From Phormidium sp. FACHB-1136 (GTDB lineage: Bacteria > Cyanobacteriota > Cyanobacteriia > Phormidesmidales > Phormidesmidaceae): DNA of 34,217 bases. The notes below the pieces were generated by a model. That model searched no databases, was not told the DNA's origin, and saw only the letters and a list, made by a program, of their open reading frames with translations. Positions 24,344-32,334 of this stretch are shown here, in pieces. Both the position numbers and the translations under genes were made by a program. Numbering within the stretch: the first letter of the stretch is position 1; the number at the start of each line of letters is the position of its first letter. Where the stretch lies: contig NZ_JACJRS010000058.1 of NCBI RefSeq assembly GCF_014697375.1, positions 1 to 34,217 of the forward strand. The letters run 5' to 3'.

Positions 24344-26404
24344 CTAAAGGGCGGCGATGGCGGCGGCGAGAAATTCCGGCTGCATCCAGTCATTGAGGTT
24401 GATGTGGCTGAGGGTTTCTTGCCCCGCAATGGGGCTGAGGGCGTGAATGTGGGCCTGGAGCCAATCGGGCCGCAGTTGGGTTTCGGAATGGTAAACCACA
24501 TCCATCGGGTCGCTGGTGCCGGATAGCAGGGTTTTGCTGACGATGGCGGCATCCATATTCACCCAGCGGCTCACCAGGGTGGGGGCGATGGGTTGGGTGG
24601 CGTACCAATATTGGGCGGCGAGCAGTGCCCGCAGGTAGGCCACGGCAATTTCGGGATACTGGTCGGCCAGTTCGTCGCGAATCACCACGCCGTGGAAGGT
24701 GGGCAGGCCGTCGAGTTGGTGGGACAGCAGCCGCCGGAATTGCCCCTTGTGTTTGGCAATTTCATGGAACGGCGCGAAGTAGGCGTAGCCATCGATGGCG
24801 CTATTGGCGGCATTGGAGGGGCGGCGGGTACAGTGGTTGCAGGCATCGATGGTGGTGAGGGTGACGGCATCCAGCAGATCGCAATGGTGCAGAGAGCGCA
24901 TCACCATGCCGTGGGCCGCTGAGCCAAAGGGCACCGCAATCACCCGTCCCGCCAGGTCTTCGATGGCGTGGAGCGGCGACTGCTGGGGCACGATGATGTC
25001 GTTCCCGGTGCCGTCGGGATTGCTGGCCACAAAGCTAATCAGGCGGGTGCAGGCCGAATCTGCTGCACCGGGGAGGGCGCTCAGCAGCAGGGGATAGTCG
25101 CCCAGAATGCCGATATCAATCTGTTGGGTTTGCAGCCCCTCCACAATGGGCGCACCGGAGCTATAGTCGGCCCAGCGAATTTGGTAGCGGGTGCCACTGT
25201 AGCGTCCGTGGCGGGGCAAAAAATGTTCTAGCAGGCCCAATCGCTGAATAATTAGCCCAGCGGTAATGGTTTGAATCGTGCGATTTTGGGTGCCGATAGT
25301 GAGGCGAATCGTATCCGTATTGCCGGGGGAAACCGAGCGCACCAAAAAGTTCGGAGCTTGGAACTGGGGCACCCTAGAAGCTGGATTAGAAAGAGGATTA
25401 GAAATTTTCTCGGCGGGCTGGGAAGGAGCCAGCGGCATCGAGATCGCTTCGGGAAATGGGGGACGAGTTTGGCGGGTTTTGAGGAGCGTTACAAACTGCC
25501 GCACCGCTTCTAGGCTTGACCGGGAAGATCCACCCGCCATAGAAGCCTCTAGGGCACGGTTGAGGCGCTTAGCCATCAGCAAAAACAGCGGACTGCCGAG
25601 GGCAAATTCCTCTAGGGGTACATGGCGAATTAGCCCAGCCTGACTTTCTAGATGCAGCTCAAAATCGGACACAAAACCGAGGTAATGCCCCTGCATCAGA
25701 TAGGTACGCACCTGACTGAGGGAATCCACCACTTCCACATGGGCAAAGTCTGATAAGTCCAGCCCCAATTCCTGCATTCGTTTTTGCAGCATAATGCGGC
25801 TGGGCGAACCCTCCGGCAGCAAGACCCAAGACTCATCCTTGAGTTCCTGCAAACTTAGCCAAGGTTGCTGGGCTAAGCGATGGCTGGCGGACACCGCAAG
25901 GGAATAGTGAACCGAATCAATCGTCGTTTCTGCCAAATCCTCAAAGGTGGCATAGCTGAGGTCTGAAATACCCAGATCCACTTCCCCTGATTTAATGGCT
26001 CGATACAGTTCCTCCGCCGAATTAAACTGCACACAACGGGTCTGCACCGACGGATACACGCGCCGATAGTCGTACAGTACCGAGGGCAACCAGTGATCCA
26101 TCACATCCGCCATGCCACCGAGGGTGAGGGCGCTGTGTTTGCCCTGCTTAATTTCCTCAATGTCGGCCTTTAGGCGTTGCTCCATATCCAAGAGTTGTGG
26201 CCCTTCAGCGAGGAGATATTCTCCCACCTGAGTGAGTTCAATGCGACGACCAAGACGGTGGAACAGCGGCGTTTCTAGCTCAGCTTCTAGGGATTTGATC
26301 TTGGCGCTGACCGCTGGCTGAGTCAGATTGAGGGTGTCGGCAGCTTCGGTAAAGCTGAGACAGTTAGCCACCTCTAGAAAGACCTTAAGCTGATAGATTT
26401 CCAC
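24344..26404 (-). CDS. LysR-type regulator fused to a second SsuA-like binding domain
   Basis: This 686-residue protein begins with a LysR helix-turn-helix (MEIYQLKVFLEVA to FHRLGRR, 1-60) and a normal LysR effector domain (about 90-310). A proline- and serine-rich linker (about 311-360) follows, then a full SsuA-type binding fold (about 364-665). The latter shares blocks with the importer's own binding protein: IGTQNRTIQT, QQIDIGILGDYPLL, VIAVPFGSAAHGMV and PTFHGVVIRDELADQYPEIA. No signal peptide is present, so the binding domain should sense in the cytoplasm. A normal LysR regulator is about 300 residues. The gene converges on the importer operon and diverges from the AprA-like gene, the classic place for a LysR regulator. 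The frame is continuous, so no assembly artefact is needed. Confidence 0.93.
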   Translation of the reverse strand: MEIYQLKVFLEVANCLSFTEAADTLNLTQPAVSAKIKSLEAELETPLFHRLGRRIELTQVGEYLLAEGPQLLDMEQRLKADIEEIKQGKHSALTLGGMADVMDHWLPSVLYDYRRVYPSVQTRCVQFNSAEELYRAIKSGEVDLGISDLSYATFEDLAETTIDSVHYSLAVSASHRLAQQPWLSLQELKDESWVLLPEGSPSRIMLQKRMQELGLDLSDFAHVEVVDSLSQVRTYLMQGHYLGFVSDFELHLESQAGLIRHVPLEEFALGSPLFLLMAKRLNRALEASMAGGSSRSSLEAVRQFVTLLKTRQTRPPFPEAISMPLAPSQPAEKISNPLSNPASRVPQFQAPNFLVRSVSPGNTDTIRLTIGTQNRTIQTITAGLIIQRLGLLEHFLPRHGRYSGTRYQIRWADYSSGAPIVEGLQTQQIDIGILGDYPLLLSALPGAADSACTRLISFVASNPDGTGNDIIVPQQSPLHAIEDLAGRVIAVPFGSAAHGMVMRSLHHCDLLDAVTLTTIDACNHCTRRPSNAANSAIDGYAYFAPFHEIAKHKGQFRRLLSHQLDGLPTFHGVVIRDELADQYPEIAVAYLRALLAAQYWYATQPIAPTLVSRWVNMDAAIVSKTLLSGTSDPMDVVYHSETQLRPDWLQAHIHALSPIAGQETLSHINLNDWMQPEFLAAAIAAL

Positions 26405-26451
26405 GGCATTAGGCGTCTTGGGCGCGTAGGAATGAACTCAATGTTATGGGA

Positions 26452-26488
26452 CACGTTTAACGTGATGACTCTAGGGAAAATGACCCTA
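26452..26488. promoter_or_regulatory. Palindromic operator candidates between regulator and AprA-like gene
   Basis: CACGTT-T-AACGTG (26452-26464) is a perfect palindrome 48 bases upstream of the regulator start. TAGGG and CCCTA (26472-26488) form a second dyad. Both suit autoregulation by the LysR fusion. The rest of the 26405-26803 gap is A+T-rich and has no gene; the AprA-like promoter should lie nearer 26700. Confidence 0.5.
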
Positions 26489-26803
26489 ATTTGAGTAGCT
26501 CTGAAGTTTATCCATCTTAAAGGAATCTAGCTCCTGTTGTTCATCCTAAAGGTGCTGAAACCCTTGAAAGAATAACACTTTGGAGATTCGATAGATATTT
26601 TTTATGAGTGTATAGAAGGCTGTGATGATTAAACCGTAGCCATCGTTACAAACTGTATTGATGACTATTTCGGAGTCTCCTAAACTATAGCCATGAGGCG
26701 CAGAACTAGGGGCGATTACCGATAGCCCTAACGATCATCCCTAGCCTTGATGCATCGACAAAGATTTCAATTTCACTGCCGTTTAAGCTGAGGACGTGGT
26801 TAA

Positions 26804-28507
26804 GTGAACATTCAGTATCTAAAAACGGATTTTTTGGTAGTCGGTGGTGGAACCGCTGGCACCATGGCCGCCATTAAAGCCAAGCAGGCCAGCCCAGAAA
26901 GCGATGTGCTAATTTTGGAAAAGGCCAATATCCGCCGCAGTGGTGCCATTGCCATGGGTATGGATGGCGTCAATACCGCTGTGATCCCCGGCAATTCCAC
27001 CCCAGAGCAATATGTTCGTGAAATCACCATTGCCAACGACGGCATTGTGAACCAAAAAGCCGTTTACGAAACTGGACGCCTTGGCTTTGAAGTCATTCAA
27101 GAACTGGAAAGCTGGGGGGTGAAATTTCAAAAAGATCACGAAGGTAACTACGACCTCAAACAGGTACACCGGGTGGGCAAATACGTGCTGCCCATGCCCG
27201 AAGGAAAAGATCTCAAAAAAATCCTCGCCCGCCAGGTGAAGCGCCACAAGGTGAACGTTACTAACCGGGTGATGGCGACCCGTGTGATGGTGCAAAATGG
27301 CCGCGTCACCGGAGCCGTGGGCCTGGATGTGCGCAACGGCAACATGGTGGTAATTCAGGCCAAAGCGGTGGTGCTTTGTACCGGGGCCTGCGGTCGGTTG
27401 GGTCTACCCGCCTCCGGCTACCTCTACGGCACCTACGAAAACCCCACCAATGCCGGGGATGGCTACTCCATGGCCTACCATGCCGGGGCAGAACTCACCA
27501 ACATCGAATGCTTCCAAATCAACCCGCTGATTAAGGACTACAACGGCCCCGCCTGCGCCTACGTGGCCAGCCCCTTCGGAGCCTACACCGCCAACGCCGA
27601 GGGCCACCGCTTCATCAACTGCGACTACTGGAGTGGCCAGATGATGCTGGAGGTCTACAAAGAGCTGCACTCCGGCAAAGGCCCCGTTCACCTGAAGATG
27701 TACCACCTCGATGACGACACGATTTCCGAAATCGAGCGGGTGCTGTGGGACAACGAACGCCCCAGCCGAGGCCGCTTCCATGAGGGCCGCAACGAAAACT
27801 ACCGCACCCACGGCGTAGAAATGAACATCTCCGAGATTGGCCTATGCAGCGGCCACAGCGCCTCTGGGGTGTGGGTGAACGAACGCGCCGAAACCACGGT
27901 GCCCGGTCTCTATGCCGCTGGCGACATGGCCAGTGTGCCCCACAACTACATGATTGGGGCCTTTGTCTATGGCCGCATTGCCGGAGAAAACGCCATGGAC
28001 TACGTGCGCGACCTAGAGCATGTAGAACCCGATGCCGACTTCCTCGCCGCCGAGCAGGAGCGCATCTATCGTCCCCTGAACCAGCCCAACGGCGTGCCCC
28101 ACACCCAGGTGGAATACAAGCTGCGCCGCCTGGTGAACGACTACCTGCAACCGCCCAAGTCGCCCCACAACATGGACATTGGCCTAGAAAAGTTTGTGGC
28201 CTACGAAGACACCCTCAACCTGATGGGAGCCAGCGACCCCCACGAACTGATGCGCTGCATGGAAGTCCACTTCATCCGCGACTGTGCCGAAATGGCGGCT
28301 CGCGCCTCCCTCTTCCGCAAGGAAACCCGCTGGGGTTTGTACCACTATCGGCTCGACTATCCCGAAAAGAACGATGACGAATGGTTCTGCCACGTCAACC
28401 TAAAGAAGGGCGAAAACGGCGACATGGAACTGTTTAAGCGTGCCGTAGAACCCTACATCGTAGACGTGAATTTGAAGGAAGAAGTCTACGACGTAGCCGT
28501 GCGGTAG
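26804..28507 (+). CDS. AprA-like FAD flavoprotein (fumarate reductase/adenylylsulfate reductase family)
   Basis: The 567-residue flavoprotein has an N-terminal FAD fold (VVGGGTAGTMAAIKAK, glycines 14-16 and 19), the RRSGAIAMGMDGVN segment typical of adenylylsulfate reductase alpha subunits, and TNAGDGYSMAYHAGAEL with GLYAAGDMASV closing the FAD site. The helical C-terminal portion (RDCAEMAARASLFRKETRWG) also fits AprA-like proteins. The next gene encodes an AprB-like ferredoxin, so the two likely form a cytoplasmic complex. Cyanobacteria do not respire sulfate, so classic APS reduction is unlikely; a role in organosulfur breakdown is inferred from the importer and regulator. GTG 26804 is preceded by GAGG. 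The true substrate is unknown. Confidence 0.85.
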   Translation: MNIQYLKTDFLVVGGGTAGTMAAIKAKQASPESDVLILEKANIRRSGAIAMGMDGVNTAVIPGNSTPEQYVREITIANDGIVNQKAVYETGRLGFEVIQELESWGVKFQKDHEGNYDLKQVHRVGKYVLPMPEGKDLKKILARQVKRHKVNVTNRVMATRVMVQNGRVTGAVGLDVRNGNMVVIQAKAVVLCTGACGRLGLPASGYLYGTYENPTNAGDGYSMAYHAGAELTNIECFQINPLIKDYNGPACAYVASPFGAYTANAEGHRFINCDYWSGQMMLEVYKELHSGKGPVHLKMYHLDDDTISEIERVLWDNERPSRGRFHEGRNENYRTHGVEMNISEIGLCSGHSASGVWVNERAETTVPGLYAAGDMASVPHNYMIGAFVYGRIAGENAMDYVRDLEHVEPDADFLAAEQERIYRPLNQPNGVPHTQVEYKLRRLVNDYLQPPKSPHNMDIGLEKFVAYEDTLNLMGASDPHELMRCMEVHFIRDCAEMAARASLFRKETRWGLYHYRLDYPEKNDDEWFCHVNLKKGENGDMELFKRAVEPYIVDVNLKEEVYDVAVR

Positions 28508-28597
28508 GCCCTCACCCCCAGCCCCTCTCCCACAGGGAGAGGGGAGCCGGAAAGACCTCACCCCCAACCCCTCTCCTAGGGAGGAGAGGGGAGCCGG
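28508..28597. repeat. C-rich dispersed repeat, copies B and C in tandem
   Basis: Two copies lie at 28508-28550 and 28556-28597, each starting CCTCACCCCCA and ending GAGGGGAGCCGG, in the gap between the AprA-like and AprB-like genes. They could form hairpins and lower read-through into the small ferredoxin gene. Confidence 0.85.
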
Positions 28598-28639
28598 AGA
28601 AACCCTTGTTTACCTTGATTAAATCTCAGGATTTTTGCT

Positions 28640-28867
28640 ATGGCTTTGACGACTCAGCGTGTGGATGTCCCGGTGATTGTGGACGAATCGAAATGTCTTG
28701 AAAAATGTGTGGCTTGTATTGAAGTTTGTCCTTTAGATGTGTTGGTTAAAAACCCCGAAACGGGCAAAGCCTACATGAAATACGACGAGTGCTGGTTCTG
28801 CCTACCCTGCGAAAAGGAATGTCCTACCGGGGCGATTACGGTACAAATTCCCTTCTTGCTTAGGTAA
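28640..28867 (+). CDS. AprB-like dicluster ferredoxin
   Basis: This small 75-residue protein carries two 4Fe-4S motifs: C19, C23, C26, C30 and then C51, C54, C57, C61, each ending in CP. The first (CxxxCxxCxxxCP) and the segment DECWFCLPCEKECPTGAI match the beta subunit of adenylylsulfate reductase, but without its C-terminal tail; AprB is normally about 150 residues. It probably passes electrons to or from the preceding flavoprotein. The ribosome site is weak (CAGGA). Confidence 0.92.
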   Translation: MALTTQRVDVPVIVDESKCLEKCVACIEVCPLDVLVKNPETGKAYMKYDECWFCLPCEKECPTGAITVQIPFLLR

Positions 28868-28891
28868 CAGGTGACAGGTGACAGGTGACAG
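28867..28891. repeat. Heptamer tandem repeat (ACAGGTG, 3.6 copies)
   Basis: ACAGGTG is repeated three times, plus ACAG, directly after the ferredoxin stop codon. It is a likely slippage tract. Confidence 0.8.
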
Positions 28892-28979
28892 ATAGATTTC
28901 TCTTGCTATTCCCTGTTCCCTATCCCCTGTTCCCTCTTTTCTTCTCCTTTTCCTTGCCGTCATTTAGGACACCTGCCTT

Positions 28980-29957
28980 ATGTATTCCACGGATATGGAT
29001 CCCGAAGTTGCCCAATGGGTTGAAATGCTGCGATCAACCGAACTCGATGAGCGTTTGGTGGCGGTGAAAACCCTGCAACACCTGGGCGATGAAGATGCCA
29101 TTGAACCGTTAATTGGGGCGCTGTACGACGAAAGTCCCATGGTGCAAGAAATAGCCATCACCAGCCTGTGGGAATTTGCCAATCCGGTAGCCATTAATCC
29201 GCTGATGGACTGTCTGGGTTCGGCCCATGAGAATGTACGGAATGAAGCACTTTCAGCCCTAAAGGAATTGGTTTCGACCAACGACCTGATGAAGCTGCTG
29301 GATTTGCTGCAAACGGGTAACGTTCACGCCCAACTGAACGTGCTGGTGCTGCTGCGGAAAATCCACGATGCCCAGGCGTTACCCTACATTCTGCCCTTCT
29401 TCCAGTCGGAAAATCCCGACCTGCGGGAAGCCGCTGTGACCACCCTGCGTTACCTGAACCAGGTGGTGCGGTGCGAGCCTGCCTTGTCCCTAGCGAAAGA
29501 TCCCGTTGAAGCGGTGCGACGGGCGACGACCCTCACCCTGGGGCACCTGAGTGATGAGGGCGTTGTGGCGCTGCTGTGCGATTTGCTGACCAACGATGCC
29601 GACTGGCAGGTGCGGCGCAATGCGGCTCAGTCCCTCGATTTGCTGGCGGAGGCTCAGTCTATCCCGGCCTTGGTGCAGGCGATGGAGGATCCGGAGTGGC
29701 AGGTGCGGAAGTTTACGGCCCGTGCCCTGCAAAAGGTGGCCGATGAACGGGCCATGCCTGCCCTGATCAAAGCGCTCACCGACGACTACTCCGATGTGCG
29801 CCGGGATGCGGCCACTGCCCTAGGCAAGCTTTCCAACCCCGATGCCCTGCCCGCTCTGCACCAAACCCTCCACGACCCCGATATGGATGTGCGGATTTTC
29901 TCCCAGCGGGCCATCGATGCCATCCAGAAGTCTATGCCGGAGGCCTCCCATGTCTAG
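28980..29957 (+). CDS. HEAT-repeat protein
   Basis: The 325-residue all-helical protein is built of about nine HEAT-like repeats of about 31 residues, with the recurring pattern DEDAIEPLIGALYDESPMVQ, DWQVRRNAAQSLDLLAEA and DYSDVRRDAATALGKLSNPD. Such cyanobacterial PBS-lyase-like HEAT proteins act as scaffolds or chaperones. No catalytic residues are expected. It lies between the AprB-like ferredoxin and the Mrp-like Fe-S carrier and overlaps the latter by 8 bases, so it probably serves assembly of the AprAB-like enzyme; that is inference. Confidence 0.88.
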   Translation: MYSTDMDPEVAQWVEMLRSTELDERLVAVKTLQHLGDEDAIEPLIGALYDESPMVQEIAITSLWEFANPVAINPLMDCLGSAHENVRNEALSALKELVSTNDLMKLLDLLQTGNVHAQLNVLVLLRKIHDAQALPYILPFFQSENPDLREAAVTTLRYLNQVVRCEPALSLAKDPVEAVRRATTLTLGHLSDEGVVALLCDLLTNDADWQVRRNAAQSLDLLAEAQSIPALVQAMEDPEWQVRKFTARALQKVADERAMPALIKALTDDYSDVRRDAATALGKLSNPDALPALHQTLHDPDMDVRIFSQRAIDAIQKSMPEASHV

Positions 29958-31056
29958 CCATGCGTCCCCCTTCCATCGGGCCGATGCTGCCCCCGCCGAA
30001 GCGCCCCCCAGCCCAGAGGAATTGGGCCGTAAATCCGAGGTGGTGGCTCTGCTGAAAACCCTCAAAGAACCCACCTTAGGCACCGACTTGGTGAGCCTGG
30101 GCATGGTGCGAAACCTTCGGGTGGTGGGCGATTACGTCTATCTGCGGCTGTACGTGGGGCGGCACCAGTTGGATCTACAAGCCCTGGTGCAAACCACCCT
30201 GGCCCAACTGCCCTGGTGCAAAAAAGCCTACGCCGAACTCTGCACCATTCCGGGGGTACGCACCACCCTGGCAGTCTCCAGCGGCAAGGGGGGGGTGGGC
30301 AAATCCACCACGGCGGTGAACCTAGCCGCTGCCCTGGCCAAAACCGGGGCCAAAGTGGGCTTGCTAGATGCCGACATCTACGGCCCCAATGTACCCCAAA
30401 TGCTGGGCTTGGGCCAGTCTCAGGTGCAGGTGATCGACACCCCCAGCGGCCAGCGGTTTGTGCCCCTAGAAGCCCACGGCATCAAGCTCATGTCCGTGGG
30501 GCTGCTGGCGGAACGGGATCATCCCCTGGCGTGGCGTGGCCCAGTGATGCACAAAATCATCACCCAGTTTCTCCATGATGTGGAGTGGGGCAACCTGGAC
30601 TATCTGCTGATTGACCTGCCCCCCGGCACGGGCGACGCCCAGATCACCATCGTCCAAGAAAGCCCCATCTGCGGCGTGGTGATGGTGACGACCCCTCAGC
30701 AGGTGGCCATTTCCGATGTGCGGCGCAGCGTCCACATGTTCCGCCAGGTGGGGGTGCCCGTGCTGGGCTTGGTGGAAAACATGAGCTATCTGCTTTGCGG
30801 CCACTGCGGCGAACCCACTCCCATCTTTGGCAGCGGCGGCGGTGCCCAAATGGCGGCGGAACTCTCCGTTCCCCTCTGGGGCCAGGTGCCCATCGACCCC
30901 CGTGTCTGTGCCCAGGGCGATGCCGGAGTGCCTCTGCCCCTCTGTGCGCCCGATGCCCCACTGAGCCAAATCTTCGGCAACATTGCCCAGGGGTTGAACG
31001 CCACCTTTGGGGCCACGGTTGAGGCCGCTCCATCCTTGGCAACGGCCAACGCGTAG
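29950..31056 (+). CDS. Mrp/ApbC-family P-loop ATPase (Fe-S cluster carrier)
   Basis: This 368-residue protein has an N-terminal MIP18/DUF59-like domain (KTLKEPTLGTDLVSLGMVRN), then a deviant Walker A SGKGGVGKS at 111-119, DADIYGPNVPQMLG, and LIDLPPGTGDAQ. A CxxC pair appears in LCGHCGEPTPIFG, as required for the bridging cluster in ApbC/Nbp35 homodimers. It likely loads 4Fe-4S clusters on the neighbouring ferredoxin. ATG 29950 overlaps the HEAT gene by 8 bases; the frame open from 29842 is only overlap. Many bacteria have one housekeeping mrp; an operon copy suggests a dedicated one. Confidence 0.92.
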   Translation: MSSHASPFHRADAAPAEAPPSPEELGRKSEVVALLKTLKEPTLGTDLVSLGMVRNLRVVGDYVYLRLYVGRHQLDLQALVQTTLAQLPWCKKAYAELCTIPGVRTTLAVSSGKGGVGKSTTAVNLAAALAKTGAKVGLLDADIYGPNVPQMLGLGQSQVQVIDTPSGQRFVPLEAHGIKLMSVGLLAERDHPLAWRGPVMHKIITQFLHDVEWGNLDYLLIDLPPGTGDAQITIVQESPICGVVMVTTPQQVAISDVRRSVHMFRQVGVPVLGLVENMSYLLCGHCGEPTPIFGSGGGAQMAAELSVPLWGQVPIDPRVCAQGDAGVPLPLCAPDAPLSQIFGNIAQGLNATFGATVEAAPSLATANA

Positions 31057-31132
31057 GTTGGGTGTGGCGAGATGGATGCTGGTAGTGAAATACGTTGTAC
31101 CTCAGTTTTGCCCACCCTGCGGGAAGCAAGCT

Positions 31133-31224
31133 ACACCCCCAACCCCTCTCCCAGGGAGGAGAGGGGAGCCGGAACGCCTTTCAAAGTCCCTCTCCCAAAA
31201 TGAGAGAGGGATTTAGGGAGAGGG
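31133..31224. repeat. C-rich dispersed repeat, copies D and E
   Basis: Copy D (31133-31172, starting ACACCCCCAACCCCTC) and a shorter related unit E (about 31187-31224, with CCCTCTCCCAAAATGAGAG) lie in the 325-base gap between the Mrp and TauE genes. No gene is seen in this gap. Confidence 0.8.
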
Positions 31225-31381
31225 CAAAGGTTCTGCCGTCGCACCGCTCAATCTACAAGTTCCTAGATTTTGAAGCTTTCGGATCCCCAATCCCACCTCA
31301 CTCCTGTTACCAAGCTGATACCGTGGGGATCCTTTTCTAATCTTGCGTCTGAAACAACATTTCGTCTGGCAGAGAAGCATC

Positions 31382-32104
31382 ATGGGTATCGGGGTCTGGC
31401 TGGTGAGTGTGGGTATTGTGGCCATCGCCGGATTCACCCGTGGTTTCTCCGGGTTCGGCTCCGCCATGATTGCCGCCCCTGCCCTCAGCCTTTTTTTCTC
31501 GCCCCAGCAAGCGGTGGTGACGGTGATTTTGCTGGAAACCATTGCCGGGGTGGGTCTGGTGCCCGCTGCGGTACCCAAAACCCTCTGGCGCGAGGTGTTT
31601 CCCCTAACCCTCAGTGCCATGGTGATGGTACCCGTGGGGGCATATTTCCTGGCTTGGTTAGAGCCGATGCTGATGCGTAAGCTGATGGGCGGCATCATCC
31701 TGGCCTTCGTTTGGCTGCTGTGGACGGGCAAAAGCCACTACAACCAAGCCCATGTGTCTTTGACCTCCTTTGTCGGAGCCGTGAGTGGATTTCTGACCGG
31801 GCTGGCCGGAATTGGTGGCCCACCCATCGTGCTGTATTCCATGTCGGGCAACAATGCCGCAGCGGCTAATCGGGCCAATTTCATCATCTTCTTTGCCTTT
31901 ACCCAGGCCATTGCCCTGATCTCCTTTTGGCTGAGTGGGCTGCTATCTAACGCCGTTTGGCGGCTGTTTTTGGCCGTAGCACCTGCCTTTGGCCTGGGCC
32001 TCATTCTGGGGCAAATGTGCTTCAAGCGCGTTGATGAACGGCTGTTTCGCCAAGTGGTACTGGCTCTGCTGCTGGTGTTTTCCCTATTGGCCATCGTGGT
32101 GTAG
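31382..32104 (+). CDS. TauE/SafE-family sulfite/organosulfonate exporter
   Basis: This is an integral membrane protein of 240 residues with about eight hydrophobic segments and a repeated conserved core: FTRGFSGFGSAMIAAPALSL in the first half, and SGFLTGLAGIGGPPIVLYSM in the second. The family exports sulfite, sulfoacetate or related anions, and is often linked to taurine and sulfonate breakdown. ATG 31382 is chosen; an upstream TTG at 31343 adds a polar leader without homology. The position beside the AprAB-like module is consistent with disposing of released sulfite. Confidence 0.9.
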   Translation: MGIGVWLVSVGIVAIAGFTRGFSGFGSAMIAAPALSLFFSPQQAVVTVILLETIAGVGLVPAAVPKTLWREVFPLTLSAMVMVPVGAYFLAWLEPMLMRKLMGGIILAFVWLLWTGKSHYNQAHVSLTSFVGAVSGFLTGLAGIGGPPIVLYSMSGNNAAAANRANFIIFFAFTQAIALISFWLSGLLSNAVWRLFLAVAPAFGLGLILGQMCFKRVDERLFRQVVLALLLVFSLLAIVV

Positions 32105-32196
32105 CTGTTCTGCACCTTGATTTAGCTTTTTCGACTCCGGCAGTCCAAAACAGCCAGTTTCTTAGATTGCGCGACAGCTATTCCCAAGCTTTCTGA

Positions 32197-32238
32197 CTCC
32201 CCTCTCCCAAATTGGGAGAGGAGCTGGGGGTGAGGGCC
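32197..32238 (-). repeat. C-rich dispersed repeat, copy F (inverted)
   Basis: The stretch ends CTGGGGGTGAGGGCC, the reverse complement of the start of copies A to D. It lies between the TauE and YeiH genes in a 230-base gap with no other feature. Confidence 0.8.
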
Positions 32239-32334
32239 TACGAAAACATGGCCATCCGCTGACCTACGCCCGATCTCCCCTCCATCATTCACCTATCCCA
32301 TCGCACCCTTTCGCCCACGTTGAAGGACTGCACT

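Noticed and set aside
24593-25643. Several plus-strand open frames opposite the LysR fusion
   Set aside because: They are antisense to a continuous 686-residue frame with clear homology, and their sequences are low-complexity and unlike known proteins.
27844-28377. 177-residue frame inside the AprA-like gene
   Set aside because: It is a shifted reading of the flavoprotein gene, rich in R, P and H, as expected for a G+C-rich shadow frame.
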